Shown here one piece after another: positions 34,660-42,717 of a stretch of 64,000 nucleotides of DNA. Origin of the DNA: Mesorhizobium sp. STM 4661 (GTDB taxonomy: Bacteria > Pseudomonadota > Alphaproteobacteria > Rhizobiales > Rhizobiaceae); the NCBI RefSeq assembly GCF_000359125.1, contig NZ_CAAF010000031.1, positions 1 through 64,000 on the forward strand, in the 5' to 3' direction. The position numbers and the translations under genes were made by a program. Position 1 is the stretch's first letter; each line of letters opens with the position of its first letter. The notes below the pieces were generated by a model that searched no databases, was not told the origin of the DNA, and worked only from the letters and a program-made list of their open reading frames with translations.

Positions 34660-36198
34660 CTACTGCTGGATCGTGACCTTGCTCAGACTGAACAGCGTGC
34701 CCGTCGGCGTCGGCACGAACCCCGCGATGTTCTTCTGCTGCGCCGTGTAGCTGTAGGAAGTGTAGAGCCAAATCCACGGCGACACCTCGGCGAGGTGCTT
34801 CTCGAACTCGGCGAAGATCGCCTTGCGCTTGGCTGGGTCGGTCTCGGCGCGGCCCTGCTGCATCTGGCTGTCCAGCGTGTCGTCGATATAGTTGGCCACC
34901 TTTTGCAGATTGCCCGCTTTGGTCCAGTAGCGATTGTACATGGTGTAGGGGTCCGCCCTGCCGCCATTCAAGGCGATGGCCATGTCGAAATCGCCCTTCA
35001 GCCAGGCGTCGACATAGACATTGAGCTCCATCATCTTGATGTCGAGCTTGACGCCGATTTCGGCGAGCTGCGACTGGATGACCTGGGCTTCCGCCGCAGC
35101 CGTCGGCGGCTCACCGGTGGCGCCGATCACGGTCGCTGAAAAGCCGTCGGCATAACCGGCTTCGCTCATCAGTTGCTTGGCCTTCTCGACATCGCGCTTG
35201 TAGCAGAACAGCTGGCTCGGATCGGTGGCCAGCGAAGGGATGGTCAGCGGCCCCGTGACCTTGCCCTCGCCGAGCGAGGCGGTGTCCAGCACGTCCTGCC
35301 GGTCGATGGCGCAGGAGATCGCCTGACGAACCTTGAGCTCGGTCATCGGCTTGCGCGACGGATTGAGCTGCAGCACGTGATAGGCAAGGACCGGCACCCG
35401 GTTGAGCTGCAGGCTGGCGTCCTTGGGCACCAGCGTGGCGACAAGCGGGTCGTTGAGCAGCGCGAAGTCGATCTGCTTGGTGCGCATCGCCGCCAGGATC
35501 GCCGTTTCGTCCGGCAGCACCGAGATTTCGATGCCGTCGACACCTGTCGCGCCGCCGGCCCAGTCCTTGTTGGCGCTGAGCACCTCCTTGGCGTTCGGAT
35601 CCCATTTGTCGAGCTTGAACGGCCCGGATCCGATCGCCTTCGTGCCGACCGAGCCGGCGGCAATCTCGCCGGCCGGAACGATGGCCGCGTTGACGTCGCT
35701 CATCGCCGTCAGGATCGGCACATCCGGCTGCGACAAATGAAAGACGACGGTTGCCGGATCCGGTGTATCGATGCTGGCGATCGACAGGAAATTGGCGCGG
35801 GCGGCGGCACCCGTCTTCTCGTCGAGGATACGCTCGAAGGAGGCCTTCACGTCGGCCGAGGTGACGGCGGCGCCGTTCTGGAATTTCGCTTTCGGATTGA
35901 GCTTGAAGGTCAGTTCCTTGCCGTCGGCCGAGAACTGCCAGGAATCGGCGATGGCCGGCACGATCCGCAGGTTGGCGTCGACCCTGACCAGCGGCTCGTA
36001 GATCAGCTCCAGCAGCCTGAGCGACGAAAAGGCCGTCTGCTTGTGCGGGTCAAGCCCGGTGGCGTCCTGCGACCAGGCCATGTGCAGCGTCGCAGCATTT
36101 GCCTGGATTGGCACCGCCGCTGTTCCGAGCATTACCGCCAAGGCGATGCCAGGCAACGCCATGCCGGAAAGCAGTTTCCTGGTGAGATGCTGTACCAT
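34660..36198 (-). CDS. Peptide-type periplasmic binding protein (DppA/OppA family 5)
   Basis: 512 aa from the ATG at 36198 (GGGAG six bases upstream). The signal peptide has the core MALPGIALAVMLGTAAV and cleavage near ANA at about 35. The body is an SBP_bac_5 protein: LDPHKQTAFSSLRLLELIYEPLVR, WQFSADGKELTFKLNPKAKF, then QAISCAIDRQDVLD. Its place directly after murQ suggests murein-derived ligands, comparable in role to MppA, but the ligand is not shown by sequence. The frame is open further upstream without a better start. Confidence 0.9.
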   Translation of the reverse strand: MVQHLTRKLLSGMALPGIALAVMLGTAAVPIQANAATLHMAWSQDATGLDPHKQTAFSSLRLLELIYEPLVRVDANLRIVPAIADSWQFSADGKELTFKLNPKAKFQNGAAVTSADVKASFERILDEKTGAAARANFLSIASIDTPDPATVVFHLSQPDVPILTAMSDVNAAIVPAGEIAAGSVGTKAIGSGPFKLDKWDPNAKEVLSANKDWAGGATGVDGIEISVLPDETAILAAMRTKQIDFALLNDPLVATLVPKDASLQLNRVPVLAYHVLQLNPSRKPMTELKVRQAISCAIDRQDVLDTASLGEGKVTGPLTIPSLATDPSQLFCYKRDVEKAKQLMSEAGYADGFSATVIGATGEPPTAAAEAQVIQSQLAEIGVKLDIKMMELNVYVDAWLKGDFDMAIALNGGRADPYTMYNRYWTKAGNLQKVANYIDDTLDSQMQQGRAETDPAKRKAIFAEFEKHLAEVSPWIWLYTSYSYTAQQKNIAGFVPTPTGTLFSLSKVTIQQ

Positions 36199-36296
36199 TG
36201 TCGTCTCCCATAGTGTTCGAACTTGATTTGCAGTTCCCCGGACCGCTTCACAGGGACACGCGCCCCGGAATGTCGGCCCAGAATTTCCGTGCGGCT

Positions 36297-37241
36297 TCAC
36301 ACCGTCTTTTCGCCGATTGCCTTGCGCAGGAAGCCTCCCGCTCTGCCGAGCGCATCGCGCGCCTCCTCTACCTCCATGCCGGTGATCACCACCAGGATCG
36401 CCAGCTTGACATCCTTGCCGGTCGCCGTAAGTGCCTGGCGCGCCTCCTGCGCCGTGCAGCCGCTGGTCTGCATGATGATCCTGACTGCCCTGGCAACCAG
36501 CTTCTTGTTGGACGGGTTCAGGTCCACCATCAGGTTCTGGTAGCTCTTGCCGATGCGGATCATGCTGGCGGTGGTCAGCATATTGAGGACGAGCTTCTGC
36601 GCGGTGCCCGACTTCAGCCGGGTCGAGCCGGTCAGAACCTCCGGGCCGACGACCGGCGAGATGGCGATGTCGGCAATACCGGCGATGGTCGAGCGCGGAT
36701 TGCAGGACAGCGCCACGGTCGTCGCGCCCACTTCTCTTGCATAGTCCAGGCCGCCGATGACATAGGGCGTGCGGCCGCTGACCGCGATGCCGACCACCAC
36801 GTCGTCAGCCGTCAGTGCAATGTCCTGAAGGTCTTTCATACCTTGCTTTGGATCGTCCTCGGCGCCTTCCGCGGCCCGCACCAGCGCGTCGGAGCCGCCG
36901 GCGATCAGGCCCATCACCATGGTCTCGGGCACGCCGAAGGTGGGCGGACATTCAGAAGCGTCGAGAACGCCCAGCCGGCCGCTGGTGCCGGCGCCCAGAT
37001 AGATCAGCCGCGCGCCTTTCTGGAACGCGAGCACGATCCGGTCCACCGCTGCCGCTATCTCGGGGATGACTTTCTCAACCGCGGCTGCAACGCCTTTGTC
37101 CTCGTCATTGATCCTGCGCAGTACGTCGACGGTTGGCAGCAGGTCGATATCCATCGTCCTTGGATTCCGGTCTTCGGAAACCAGCCGCTCCAGCTCCGAC
37201 ATCAACGCTTGTTCGCTCATCCACTTGCTTTCAAACTTCAT
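36297..37241 (-). CDS. murQ: N-acetylmuramic acid 6-phosphate etherase
   Basis: About 314 aa. MurQ cleaves the lactyl ether of MurNAc-6-P to give GlcNAc-6-P and D-lactate. Seen are [21 protein letters not shown], the SIS-domain phosphate loop [22 protein letters not shown] (about residues 80-101) with the catalytic Glu, and [14 protein letters not shown]. Starts at 37265, 37241 and 37220 are all possible; family members usually begin close to the 37220 ATG. A good promoter with regulator sites lies at 37337-37389. Together with AnmK it makes the core of the salvage pathway. Confidence 0.93.
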   Translation of the reverse strand: MKFESKWMSEQALMSELERLVSEDRNPRTMDIDLLPTVDVLRRINDEDKGVAAAVEKVIPEIAAAVDRIVLAFQKGARLIYLGAGTSGRLGVLDASECPPTFGVPETMVMGLIAGGSDALVRAAEGAEDDPKQGMKDLQDIALTADDVVVGIAVSGRTPYVIGGLDYAREVGATTVALSCNPRSTIAGIADIAISPVVGPEVLTGSTRLKSGTAQKLVLNMLTTASMIRIGKSYQNLMVDLNPSNKKLVARAVRIIMQTSGCTAQEARQALTATGKDVKLAILVVITGMEVEEARDALGRAGGFLRKAIGEKTV

Positions 37242-37336
37242 GCCGTCAGCAGGAATGTGACGCAAAGCGCGACCTTGACCAGTACCGGCGAAACATTGAC
37301 TTCTCGTGTCGGCGGTTTGGTTTCCGTCTCGTTAAC

Positions 37337-37389
37337 TTTCTAGAATTGGATATTCATAGTGTCAACGAGATACTGGAATAAAATATTCC
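37337..37389 (-). promoter_or_regulatory. murQ promoter with two RpiR/MurR-type operator sites
   Basis: On the minus strand a TTGACA -35 (37365-37360) is followed after 17 bases by TAGAAA (37342-37337). The perfect palindrome GGAATAAAATATTCC (37375-37389) lies just upstream of the -35. A second GAAT-N5-ATTC site (37343-37355) lies inside the spacer. The two sites are 33 bp apart, about three helical turns. The same palindrome stands before rpiR at 39711, which ties this promoter to that regulator. Confidence 0.7.
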
Positions 37390-37403
37390 TATCCTGATAG
37401 GCG

Positions 37404-38291
37404 TTAAACGGCAGCGAGCGACTTCTTGGCCAGGATGATTGCCCCCGAGACGGCATCGCCATCGGCTGGCTTCAGCCGCCGACGCACGTCGGGCGCAAGC
37501 CAGGGTTCGAGCGGACTGGACAGCCCTCCCAGCAACGTCACTCGTGGCGCGCCTTTCTCGAACAGCACCCGCACGAATGTGTCGACCTGTTCGGCGGCAC
37601 TCTGCACGATGCGGCGCCCGACCGCATCGCCCTGGTCGGCATGGCGGATCACCATCGGCGCCAAGGCCGCGTAGTCGGTCGCGGTGGCGCGGTCCATCCA
37701 GGCGACTGCCTCGACCGGGTCGTCCTTGAACCGCTGCATGACTTCGCTCAGCAACGCCGTCCGCTCATGCCGCCCATCATGGGCGCGCAGGGCGAGTTGC
37801 ACCGCCTTCAGACCGAGGTCGGCGCCGCTGCCTTCATCGGAGATCGGAAAGCCGTAGCCGCCGACGCGCAAATCGCGTCCCTCGACAAATCCGAGGCCGA
37901 TCGAGCCGGTGCCGGCAATGACGATGGCGCCGTCGCGTCCGGAATGCGCGCCAAGGCAGGCGCCGACGCCGTCGCTGACAAAGGCGATGCTGGCGAAGGG
38001 ATGCGCGATCGCCTTGAGCGCCTCCAGCGCACCCTTGCGGCCGATGCCGGCAAGGCCGACGCCGGCCCGGATCCGGGTGATCTCGCCTTTGCCGAAACCA
38101 GCCTCCTCGATCGCCGCGGCAAAGGCTTTCGCAACCGAACTCCAGGCTGCTGCGATGCCGAGCCGCGTCGTTGCCGGGCCTGACAGACCTTGTCCCAGCA
38201 TCGTGCCTGCCTCGTCCTCGATGCGGGCCCGGCAGCCGGTGCCGCCGCCATCGACGCCGAGGAAATAAGGCGCGGGTGCCGCGTCGCTCAT
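37404..38291 (-). CDS. BadF/BadG/BcrA-type ATPase, probable N-acetylglucosamine or amino-sugar kinase
   Basis: 295 aa from the ATG at 38291, which overlaps the murA-type stop as ATGA. The ATPase phosphate-1 loop is FLGVDGGGTGCRARI (about 10-24), phosphate-2 AGTGSIGLGF near 130, and ISDEGSGADLGLKAV follows; these match eukaryotic-type GlcNAc kinase and bacterial homologues such as MurK. In a MurNAc salvage island it most likely phosphorylates GlcNAc or MurNAc released from muropeptides. Confidence 0.85.
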   Translation of the reverse strand: MSDAAPAPYFLGVDGGGTGCRARIEDEAGTMLGQGLSGPATTRLGIAAAWSSVAKAFAAAIEEAGFGKGEITRIRAGVGLAGIGRKGALEALKAIAHPFASIAFVSDGVGACLGAHSGRDGAIVIAGTGSIGLGFVEGRDLRVGGYGFPISDEGSGADLGLKAVQLALRAHDGRHERTALLSEVMQRFKDDPVEAVAWMDRATATDYAALAPMVIRHADQGDAVGRRIVQSAAEQVDTFVRVLFEKGAPRVTLLGGLSSPLEPWLAPDVRRRLKPADGDAVSGAIILAKKSLAAV

Positions 38292-39544
38292 GCGCTGATC
38301 CGCTCGATCTCGGCGCCGCAAAGGCGCAGCTTGCGGTCGAGCTGCTCATAGCCGCGGTCGAGATGATAGACCCGGTTGATCGTCGTCTCGCCTTCCGACA
38401 CCAGCGCCGCCAGCACCAGCGAAACCGAGGCGCGCAGATCGGTGGCCATCACTTGCGCGCCTCTCAGTTTCTCGCCGCCGCGCACCAGCGCCATGGTGCC
38501 TTGCAGCTTGATGTTGGCGCCGAGCCGCATCAGTTCGGGTACATGCATGAAGCGGTTCTCGAAGATCGTCTCGCGCAGCAGCGAGGCGCCCTCGGCGCAG
38601 CACATCAAGGCCATGAACTGGGCCTGCAGATCGGTCGGAAAACCCGGATAGGGTTCCGTCGTCACGTCGGCCGCCTTGAGCGGCCCACCCCTCGACACGA
38701 TCAGGCCGCGATCGCCTGGCCAGATCTTCACGCCGGTGGCCTCGAGAAGCTGCACGACCGACGCCATGTGCTCGAGCCGCGCATGGGTCAGCTCGAGCTG
38801 GCCGCCGGTGATGGCAGCGGCGACCGCATAGGTGCCGGCCTCGATGCGGTCGGGGATGATGTCGTGCGTGGCGGCGCGCCAGCTCGAGCCGCCCTCGATC
38901 AGGATGCGGTGCGTGCCGGCGCCCTCGATCCGCGCTCCCATGGCGTTGAGACAGGCGGCGAGATCGGCCACCTCCGGCTCGCGCGCCGCATTCAGGATTT
39001 CCGTCTCGCCTTTGGCCGTGGTCGCCGCCATCATCGCGGTCTCGGTCGCCCCGACCGATGGCGAGCTCAGCACGATGCGCGCGCCTCTCAACCCGTTCGG
39101 CGCGGCAGCGACGATCAGTCCGCCTTCGATGGCAATCTCGGCGCCAAGCGCCGCGAGTGCCGCGACATGCATGTCGACCGGCCTCGCGCCGATCGCGCAG
39201 CCGCCCGGCAGCGAAACCCTGGCATGGCCGAAGCGGGCAAGCAGCGGACCGAGCACGAGCACTGTCGCCCGCATTTTCCGCACCGTGTCGTAGGATGTCT
39301 CCTTGGAAACGGCCTTGCCGGTGTCGATCGTCGCGGCATGGGCCGACCGGGTAACCACGGCGCCATGAAGACCGACCACGCCAAGCATGTTTGCGACGTC
39401 GGTGACACCAGGCAGGTTCGTCAGCTCCAGCGGATAGGGACTGAGCAGGGCGGCCGCGATCTGCGGCAGCGCCGCGTTCTTGGCGCCGGAGATCGTCACC
39501 GCGCCCTCAAGCCGCTGTCCGCCGACGATCCGCAATTTGTCCAT
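38288..39544 (-). CDS. murA: UDP-N-acetylglucosamine 1-carboxyvinyltransferase, probable second copy
   Basis: 418 aa. MurA adds enolpyruvate to UDP-GlcNAc, the first committed step of peptidoglycan synthesis. The catalytic cysteine is in SLPGGCAIGARPVDMH (about residues 110-125), and the K22/N23 pair is in ISGAKNAALP. The late ATDLRASVSLVLAALVSEGETTINRVYHLDRGYE is family typical. It lacks a short insertion near residue 75 that I recall from the usual rhizobial MurA, and it sits in a catabolic island with murQ and kinases, so it is probably a paralogue rather than the housekeeping copy. The start is the ATG at 39544. Confidence 0.88.
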   Translation of the reverse strand: MDKLRIVGGQRLEGAVTISGAKNAALPQIAAALLSPYPLELTNLPGVTDVANMLGVVGLHGAVVTRSAHAATIDTGKAVSKETSYDTVRKMRATVLVLGPLLARFGHARVSLPGGCAIGARPVDMHVAALAALGAEIAIEGGLIVAAAPNGLRGARIVLSSPSVGATETAMMAATTAKGETEILNAAREPEVADLAACLNAMGARIEGAGTHRILIEGGSSWRAATHDIIPDRIEAGTYAVAAAITGGQLELTHARLEHMASVVQLLEATGVKIWPGDRGLIVSRGGPLKAADVTTEPYPGFPTDLQAQFMALMCCAEGASLLRETIFENRFMHVPELMRLGANIKLQGTMALVRGGEKLRGAQVMATDLRASVSLVLAALVSEGETTINRVYHLDRGYEQLDRKLRLCGAEIERISA

Positions 39545-39571
39545 GGCTCTGAACCCGATCCGACGTGCCCA

Positions 39572-39620
39572 ATGCATGTCGCCCAAAAGTGCACAGCGGT
39601 TTTGGGATAACGACATGCAT
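39572..39620. repeat. Short palindromic repeat (ATGCATGTCG type), copy 1
   Basis: A 49-bp palindrome with ends ATGCATGTCG and CGACATGCAT and inner CCCAAAAGTG/GGTTTTGGG. It lies upstream of murA. A second copy in the opposite orientation is at 40671-40718, so the pair flanks the rpiR gene. Confidence 0.8.
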
Positions 39621-39710
39621 AACTCAAAGCGCGGTTTCGAGGTCGATTCTTGACCTAACCCCGCACGCGCTTGACAGTCGATCGATCATTCTTGGCTGTC
39701 AATTGGATTT

Positions 39711-39725
39711 GGAATAAATTATTCC
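39711..39725. promoter_or_regulatory. RpiR/MurR-type operator between murA and rpiR
   Basis: GGAATAAATTATTCC is a perfect 15-bp palindrome, differing from the murQ site at one base in the centre. A half site ATTC (39688-39691) lies exactly 33 bp upstream of the palindrome's ATTC, the same spacing as in the murQ promoter. An inverted pair TTGACAG/CTGTCAA (39671-39702) lies next to it and may include -35 elements. Autoregulation of rpiR and control of murA are likely. Confidence 0.65.
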
Positions 39726-39787
39726 TTGAAATAGCATCGCCGATAGCCGGCCATCGGCCCGGCATCGTCAACGCCGCGGGGGAATGC

Positions 39788-40648
39788 ATGTCCGTCCTGA
39801 AGAAGATCGAGGCCAAGCTCGAAGCGATGGCGCCAGGCGATCGCGAGATCGGCCAGTACATTGTCGGCAATCCCGACCAGATGCTGCGCCTGTCGACGGC
39901 CGCACTCGCCGCCGAGATCGGCCGCAGCCAATCGAGCGTCGTCAAATTCAGCCAGAAGCTCGGCTATGCCAGCTATCAGGAGCTCAAGCTCGCGGTCTCC
40001 GAGGCCAAGGCGCAGGAATGGCAGGTGCCGGCCGGCGTGATCCACGGCTCGATCGAGGTCGGCGACAGCTACCAGGTGATCTTGAAGAAGCTGATCGGCA
40101 GCAAGCTTCTGTCGATGCAGCAGACCGTCGCCGCCAACAGCGAGCGGATCATCTCCAGGGTGCTGGAAAAACTGGACGGCGCCCGCCGCATCCACCTGGT
40201 CGGCGTCGGCGCCTCCTCGCTGGTGGCGCGCGATTTCTCCTACAAGCTGATGAAGCTCGGCCGCAATGTGCTGCACGACAGCGACAGCCATGTGCAGATG
40301 GCCAATGTCTCGACGCTCGGCCCCGGCGACGTGCTGTTCGCGCTCTCCTATTCCGGCGCCAGCATCGAAACCTTGCGCATCGCCGAGCTTGCCCGCAAGC
40401 GCGGCACCACGGTGATCGCCGTCACCGGCCTGCACGACAATCCGCTGAGCCGCGTCGCCGACATCCGCCTCTACACCATCGCCGACGAAGAGCGCGCGCG
40501 CTCCTCCTCGATCACCGCGCGCGATGCGCAGCTCACGCTGACCGACCTGCTGTTCATCCTGCTCGTGCAAAAGCAGCCGGACGCCAATGATTATGTCCAC
40601 AACAGCGAGCTGGCGGTCTCGGTGCTGAAGGCCGATCGGTCCTCGTAG
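39788..40648 (+). CDS. RpiR-family regulator, MurR-like
   Basis: 286 aa from the ATG at 39788; the frame is open to 39671, but that stretch covers the operator. An N-terminal helix-turn-helix lies at about 1-75 (SVLKKIEAKLEAMAPGDREIGQYI, then RLSTAALAAEIGRSQSSVVKFSQKLGY), followed by a SIS sugar-phosphate domain (about 125-265; IHLVGVGASSLVARDFSYKL, LFALSYSGASIETL). In E. coli the RpiR member MurR senses MurNAc-6-P and represses murQP. Position and shared palindromes indicate the same role for this salvage island. Confidence 0.88.
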   Translation: MSVLKKIEAKLEAMAPGDREIGQYIVGNPDQMLRLSTAALAAEIGRSQSSVVKFSQKLGYASYQELKLAVSEAKAQEWQVPAGVIHGSIEVGDSYQVILKKLIGSKLLSMQQTVAANSERIISRVLEKLDGARRIHLVGVGASSLVARDFSYKLMKLGRNVLHDSDSHVQMANVSTLGPGDVLFALSYSGASIETLRIAELARKRGTTVIAVTGLHDNPLSRVADIRLYTIADEERARSSSITARDAQLTLTDLLFILLVQKQPDANDYVHNSELAVSVLKADRSS

Positions 40649-40670
40649 CCTCGCCTTAGGTCTTTGTTTT

Positions 40671-40718
40671 ATGCATGTCGTTGCCCCAAAACCGCTGCAC
40701 ACTTTTGGGCGACATGCA
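40671..40718. repeat. Short palindromic repeat (ATGCATGTCG type), copy 2
   Basis: An inverted copy of the 39572-39620 element. It begins 22 bp after rpiR and ends at the stop codon of the convergent VOC gene, so it fills the convergent gap and could act as a two-way terminator. Confidence 0.8.
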
Positions 40719-41165
40719 CTAGAGATCCTTGTTCTTGGGCGGGAGGCCCGCGCCATACGGTCCTTGTTCCTGCCAGGCGTAGACTTCCCAGGTGTTGCCG
40801 TCGGGGTCGGAGAAATAGAGGCAGAAGGCGTTCCATTCATAGACCTTCGGCGGCGCGAGCACCGTGACGCCCTTCTCGACCAGTTCGGCATGGACCGCGT
40901 CGACGATGTCGGGGCTGTCCACCCGGAAGGCCGTCATCACCTTGTGAACCGGCCGCTCGGCGCCGGCGGCGGGAAAGCCGACATGCTCGGCCAGGTGTTT
41001 GCTCTCCCACAAAGCGAGCGTGGTTCCCGCGGCGTCGAAGTCGGCAAAGCCTTCGTTGCGGCGCCGCAGGCGAAAGCCGATCCTTTCGTAGAATTCGATC
41101 GAGCGGTCGAGATCGCCAACCAGAAGGCAGACATCGGTTATCGGATGATCGAGGCCAAGCGCCAT
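40719..41165 (-). CDS. VOC (glyoxalase/dioxygenase-fold) family protein 1
   Basis: 148 aa from the ATG at 41165 (GGAG upstream). Two beta-alpha-beta-beta-beta units are seen (VCLLVGDLDRSIEFYERIGF; LYFSDPDGNTWEVYAW). The fold includes glyoxalases, extradiol dioxygenases and fosfomycin-resistance proteins; the H near the start and the E in NTWEVYAW are candidate metal ligands. It is clearly related to the second VOC gene at 44593-45021; the two bracket a GntR gene and an ABC importer. The substrate is unknown. Confidence 0.82.
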   Translation of the reverse strand: MALGLDHPITDVCLLVGDLDRSIEFYERIGFRLRRRNEGFADFDAAGTTLALWESKHLAEHVGFPAAGAERPVHKVMTAFRVDSPDIVDAVHAELVEKGVTVLAPPKVYEWNAFCLYFSDPDGNTWEVYAWQEQGPYGAGLPPKNKDL

Positions 41166-41194
41166 TGTCGTTCTCCAGAAATCGGTTTGGACAT

Positions 41195-41890
41195 TCAGTT
41201 CGGCATCAGCGCGCGGGCGTAGACCGCGACGTTGTCGATATGGACGTTTATGGCCCGGATCAGCCGCGTCTCGTCGCGCGCCATCGTGGCCTCGAAGATC
41301 TCGCGGTGCTCGGCGGCGACGGTTTCGGGACCGGGCAGGGCGGACCAGGCAAGGAAACGGTAGCGCTGCGCCTTCATGAATATCTGCGCGCGCAGGAATT
41401 TGAGCCAGTGAAGCGGACAGGCCTCGCTGATCGCACCATGGAAGGCGGCATTGCGCTCCTCCCATTCCCTGTCGCCGCGCAGCCCCTTTTCGATCATCCG
41501 CCGCTCGGTGTGGGCAAGCTGGTGAAAGGCGGCGATGATGTTGCTTTCCCACACCTCGTCGCCGTGCCGCAGCGCCAGCCGCGCTATGTCGGCCTCCAGC
41601 AGCTTGCGCGTCTCGGTGAGGTCGTGGAGATCGGCCTTCGACATCGCACCGACCTGATAGCCGCGATGGCCCTCGAAATCGATGAACTGCTCGGCCGCCA
41701 GCCCCGCCAATGCCTCTCTCAGCGGGCTCATGCTGATGCCGTAGCGCTGGCGCAGCGCTCCCATGGCGAGGCGTTCGCCCGGCTTGAAGATGCCGGTGAT
41801 GATGTCGTTTCGGATATTCTCGGAGACAATTTCGGCCAGCGTCTGCCGATTGTCCTCCGGATTTTTCTGGACCGCGGAATGCCTGCGCAT
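41195..41890 (-). CDS. GntR-family regulator, FCD subgroup
   Basis: 231 aa from the ATG at 41890. A winged helix is at about 15-80 (ENIRNDIITGIFKPGERLAMGALRQRYGIS) and an FCD domain follows (LTETRKLLEADIARLALRHG, NAAFHGAISEAC with its metal-binding His). It is encoded within the minus-strand operon between the permease gene and VOC protein 1, and probably controls it, perhaps through the palindrome at 45031-45057. Confidence 0.87.
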   Translation of the reverse strand: MRRHSAVQKNPEDNRQTLAEIVSENIRNDIITGIFKPGERLAMGALRQRYGISMSPLREALAGLAAEQFIDFEGHRGYQVGAMSKADLHDLTETRKLLEADIARLALRHGDEVWESNIIAAFHQLAHTERRMIEKGLRGDREWEERNAAFHGAISEACPLHWLKFLRAQIFMKAQRYRFLAWSALPGPETVAAEHREIFEATMARDETRLIRAINVHIDNVAVYARALMPN

Positions 41891-41943
41891 GAAGCGTCTT
41901 TCCTCGAAAGATGCGGTCCGTCCGATCGGCGGAGCCGTTCTTC

Positions 41944-42717
41944 CTATTGGTAGCGTATGACCCGACGCTCGATCGTCGTGACGATGATGAAGATCACGAC
42001 GGCGAGCGATGACGACAGGATGATGGCGGCGTAGAGCAGGTCCGAGCGGTAGTTGAAGGTGGACTGGATGATGAGCGCGCCGAGACCCTTGTTGGCGCCG
42101 ATCCATTCGCCGACGATCGCGCCGACGACGCAGGCGGTGGACGAGATGCGCAGCGACGCGAACAGAAATGGCAGCGAGCGCGGCGCCCTCAGCTTCCAGA
42201 AGATTTCCAGCGGACTTGCCGAAAGCACGTGCATCAGCTCGCGCTCATTGGCGCTGACCGCGTCGAGGCCCCGCGTCATGTTCACCAGCGTCGGGAAGAA
42301 GCAGATGATCGAGGCGATGATGATCTTCGGGAAGATGCCGATGCCGAAGATCAGGATGATGATCGGTGCGATCGCCAGCACCGGAATGGTGTTGAGGAAG
42401 AGCACGACGGGGAAATAGGCCCGCTCCACGGTTTTGCTGTAGACGAAGGCGATGGCGAGCAGGATCGCAGCCAAATTGCCGATGAAGAAGCCACTGACGC
42501 TTTCGATGAGCGTCGGCAGCAGGTTCTGCCAAAGCAGATAGGGATCGGCCGCGATGCGCAGCGCGACCTGCGCGGGCGTCGGCACGATGAATTTCGGCAC
42601 GCCGAGCCAAGGCAGCAGAAACTGCCAGATCGCCAGCAGCGACAACGCGCCGAAGGCCGGCAGCGCGATACGGGCGAGGGCGGAGCCTTCCGCGCCTGGG
42701 GAACTTGAATTCAGCAC
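41944..42717 (-). CDS. ABC importer permease (SsuC/TauC type)
   Basis: A 257-aa inner-membrane protein with six helices and the EAA loop (ELMHVLSASPLEIFWKLRAPRSLP, about 155-178). It belongs to the nitrate/sulfonate/taurine permease family. It starts at GTG overlapping the ATPase gene by 7 bp, so the two are coupled. Confidence 0.87.
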   Translation of the reverse strand: MLNSSSPGAEGSALARIALPAFGALSLLAIWQFLLPWLGVPKFIVPTPAQVALRIAADPYLLWQNLLPTLIESVSGFFIGNLAAILLAIAFVYSKTVERAYFPVVLFLNTIPVLAIAPIIILIFGIGIFPKIIIASIICFFPTLVNMTRGLDAVSANERELMHVLSASPLEIFWKLRAPRSLPFLFASLRISSTACVVGAIVGEWIGANKGLGALIIQSTFNYRSDLLYAAIILSSSLAVVIFIIVTTIERRVIRYQ

